DNA of 63,193 nucleotides, taken from the NCBI GenBank assembly GCA_018062785.1, contig JAGORO010000005.1, positions 1 to 63,193 on the forward strand, read 5' to 3'. Below, in pieces: positions 62,165-63,193 of the stretch (its first letter is position 1; the number at the start of each line of letters is the position of its first letter). This DNA comes from Candidatus Saccharimonadota bacterium (lineage in GTDB: Bacteria > Patescibacteriota > Saccharimonadia > Saccharimonadales > UBA4665). Made by a program: the position numbers and the translations under genes. The notes under the pieces were generated by a model, which searched no databases, was not told where the DNA came from, and worked only from the letters and a program-made list of their open reading frames with translations.

Positions 62165-62346
62165 GCTTCTAGTATTCCACACCTGCCTGCGGAATGCTAC
62201 TTAAACTGTGTTTCGGGACGTGATATGTATCACACTCAAACGGTGATGAAAGGTACAGCAACGAATAGCAAGACAAGGGATACTAGTTGGTAGGAAGAGC
62301 CTAGCGCATGTTGCTAGCTTCAGTCTTTTCCAGAAAGAGGGACACG

Positions 62347-62943
62347 ATGGTACGAGTCAAAGATTTGCAGAATGATCTGAGGCAAGTAGGCTGTCGGGTC
62401 GGGCTCTGGGGATTTACGGAGCTGGAGGAGCTTGCTCGGGTACTAACACCAGAAGAGCACATTGCGTCGGTGCTAAACGGCGTATACGATGGTGGTTTCG
62501 CTATGCTCTGCGTAACAGATTGCCGCGTGTTGCTTATCGACAAAAAGCCCTTTTTACTTACGGTAGAAGACTTGCGCTACGACATGATTGCAGAGGTAGA
62601 TTATAAGGCGCACATTATTCTTGCTTCTGTCGAGGTGATAACGCCCACCAAGAATCTTATTTTCAAAAGTTGGAGTAGGCGGAGGTTGCACAACGCTATG
62701 GGGTACATTCAGCAGAGGCTCATGGAAATGCGTAACCGCCAGGGCATAATGCACCATGCGATAGAGACAGCACAGATGGTTGGGTCGACCGGAGCTATGC
62801 CTGTCTCGGGTCCCATTAGAGAGCCGTTTATCGAGCTTAATGCAGTAGACAGAAGTAACCCAGCGAGCATCATCAACCCGTACACAAAAGCTCCAGTGTT
62901 GTCGAGGCGAAGGAGATACCCAAACTTCTACGCTGCGGGCTAG
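62347..62943 (+). CDS. Bacterial PH-like domain protein
   Basis: 198 residues from ATG 62347 with GAGGG upstream. A bPH/YvbH-like pattern is seen: EHIASVLNGVYDGGFAMLCVTDCRVLLIDKKPFLL, followed by SVEVITPTKNLIFKSWSRRR. Such domains bind lipids or proteins at the membrane. The C-terminal ~70 residues are low-complexity. No membrane span. Confidence 0.7.
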   Translation: MVRVKDLQNDLRQVGCRVGLWGFTELEELARVLTPEEHIASVLNGVYDGGFAMLCVTDCRVLLIDKKPFLLTVEDLRYDMIAEVDYKAHIILASVEVITPTKNLIFKSWSRRRLHNAMGYIQQRLMEMRNRQGIMHHAIETAQMVGSTGAMPVSGPIREPFIELNAVDRSNPASIINPYTKAPVLSRRRRYPNFYAAG

Positions 62944-62958
62944 CCTAGACCCTCCTAG

Positions 62959-63012
62959 TTATTTCGTAACGTTGGACCGGAATTCGACCACGTCGTTTGG
63001 TTGCATAACGAA
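62959..63012 (-). pseudogene. Displaced, diverged copy of the ychF 3' end
   Basis: On the minus strand, FVMQPNDVVEFRSNVTK-stop, against [17 protein letters not shown]-stop of the real ychF end: 13 of 17 residues agree and the stop aligns. The offset is 131 nt. The gap between the copies holds an inverted repeat, ATGAGA/TCTCAT, and a GACAAAAAG/CTTTTTGCC hairpin. Third instance of this pattern in the window, again not identical at nucleotide level. Confidence 0.78.
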
Positions 63013-63089
63013 TTATGAGACACCTAACAAGTGGGTTTCTCATCGCGCGGGCAAAAAGGTGTGACTTTTTGTCCGGCTGCTCTCCCCAG

Positions 63090-63193
63090 CTACTTGGTAA
63101 CATTAAAGCGGAATTCAACCACGTCGTCGGGTTGCATGGCGTAGTCTTTGCCTTCGGTGCGGATTTTGCCTGCGGCTTTGGCGGCTTGCTCGG
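63090..63193 (-). CDS. ychF: YchF/Obg-like GTPase, 3' end only
   Basis: The minus-strand end reads [20 protein letters not shown] and then RFNVTK-stop, the C-terminal TGS-domain end of YchF, a ribosome-associated ATPase. The rest lies beyond the window. A diverged copy of this end is 131 nt downstream. Confidence 0.9.
   Translation of the reverse strand, partial: EQAAKAAGKIRTEGKDYAMQPDDVVEFRFNVTK

Noticed and set aside
1-63193. CRISPR array, rRNA, insertion sequence or origin
   Set aside because: No regularly spaced repeats, transposase, ribosomal RNA core or DnaA box cluster was seen.

Overview
The window looks like a chromosome segment of a small-genome Patescibacterium, most probably Candidatus Saccharibacteria (TM7). 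This rests on gene content: core information-processing genes packed on both strands, Mur-ligase, sortase and surface proteins, an OtsA-OtsB fusion, DUF5663-like and other lineage-type hypotheticals, and no amino-acid or nucleotide biosynthesis operons. The standard code is used; UAG, UAA and UGA all end genes. No rRNA, tRNA, CRISPR array or insertion sequence was found.

Layout. 1-5 kb: a large partial membrane/coiled-coil protein, a DUF5663-like protein, a MurE-type ligase followed by a displaced second copy of its own 3' end, then a probable EndoU nuclease toxin with a candidate immunity gene. 5-12 kb: FMN reductase/HxlR divergon, an amidinotransferase-fold protein, a kinase-like pair, groES-groEL under two CIRCE operators, a TrmB-like regulator, and a sortase coupled to a 34-residue membrane peptide. 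12-20 kb: half-size phosphosugar isomerase, cupin, argS, MBL-fold protein, oligoribonuclease, a large surface protein, and a YjbR-like gene followed by another 3'-end copy. 20-35 kb: dnaG, rpoD, a P-loop kinase, AbrB-Doc toxin-antitoxin, a 22-residue cysteine-rich peptide, polA, Nudix and HAD enzymes. 35-48 kb: mutM, otsAB fusion, a 700-residue HD-domain protein, holA, rpsT with a histone-like tail, a DHH-like protein, truB, a GH16-like secreted protein. 48-63 kb: rpsO-pnp-udg-rnj, ftsK broken by an in-frame TAG, a structured RNA before an RNB-domain gene, rpsF-rpsR, ssb, efp, tlyA, a Crp/Fnr regulator, a PH-like protein and the 3' end of ychF, again followed by an end copy.

Two general patterns stand out. 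First, about eighteen genes have a -10-like hexamer ending only 6-8 nt before the start codon and no Shine-Dalgarno sequence, so their mRNAs should be leaderless; ribosomal, chaperonin, ssb, pnp and efp genes instead carry clear Shine-Dalgarno sequences. Second, three genes (murE, yjbR-like, ychF) are followed by a diverged extra copy of their last codons, as if a foreign allele had replaced each gene and left the old end behind. Several accessory genes of unknown function share one strong promoter type, TTGACA-N17-TATAAT-like with an extended -10.

Several core enzymes appear stripped of metal sites: DnaG lacks zinc-finger ligands and the family-4 uracil-DNA glycosylase lacks the Fe-S cysteines. 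Functional names rest on recognised motifs; no database search was run.
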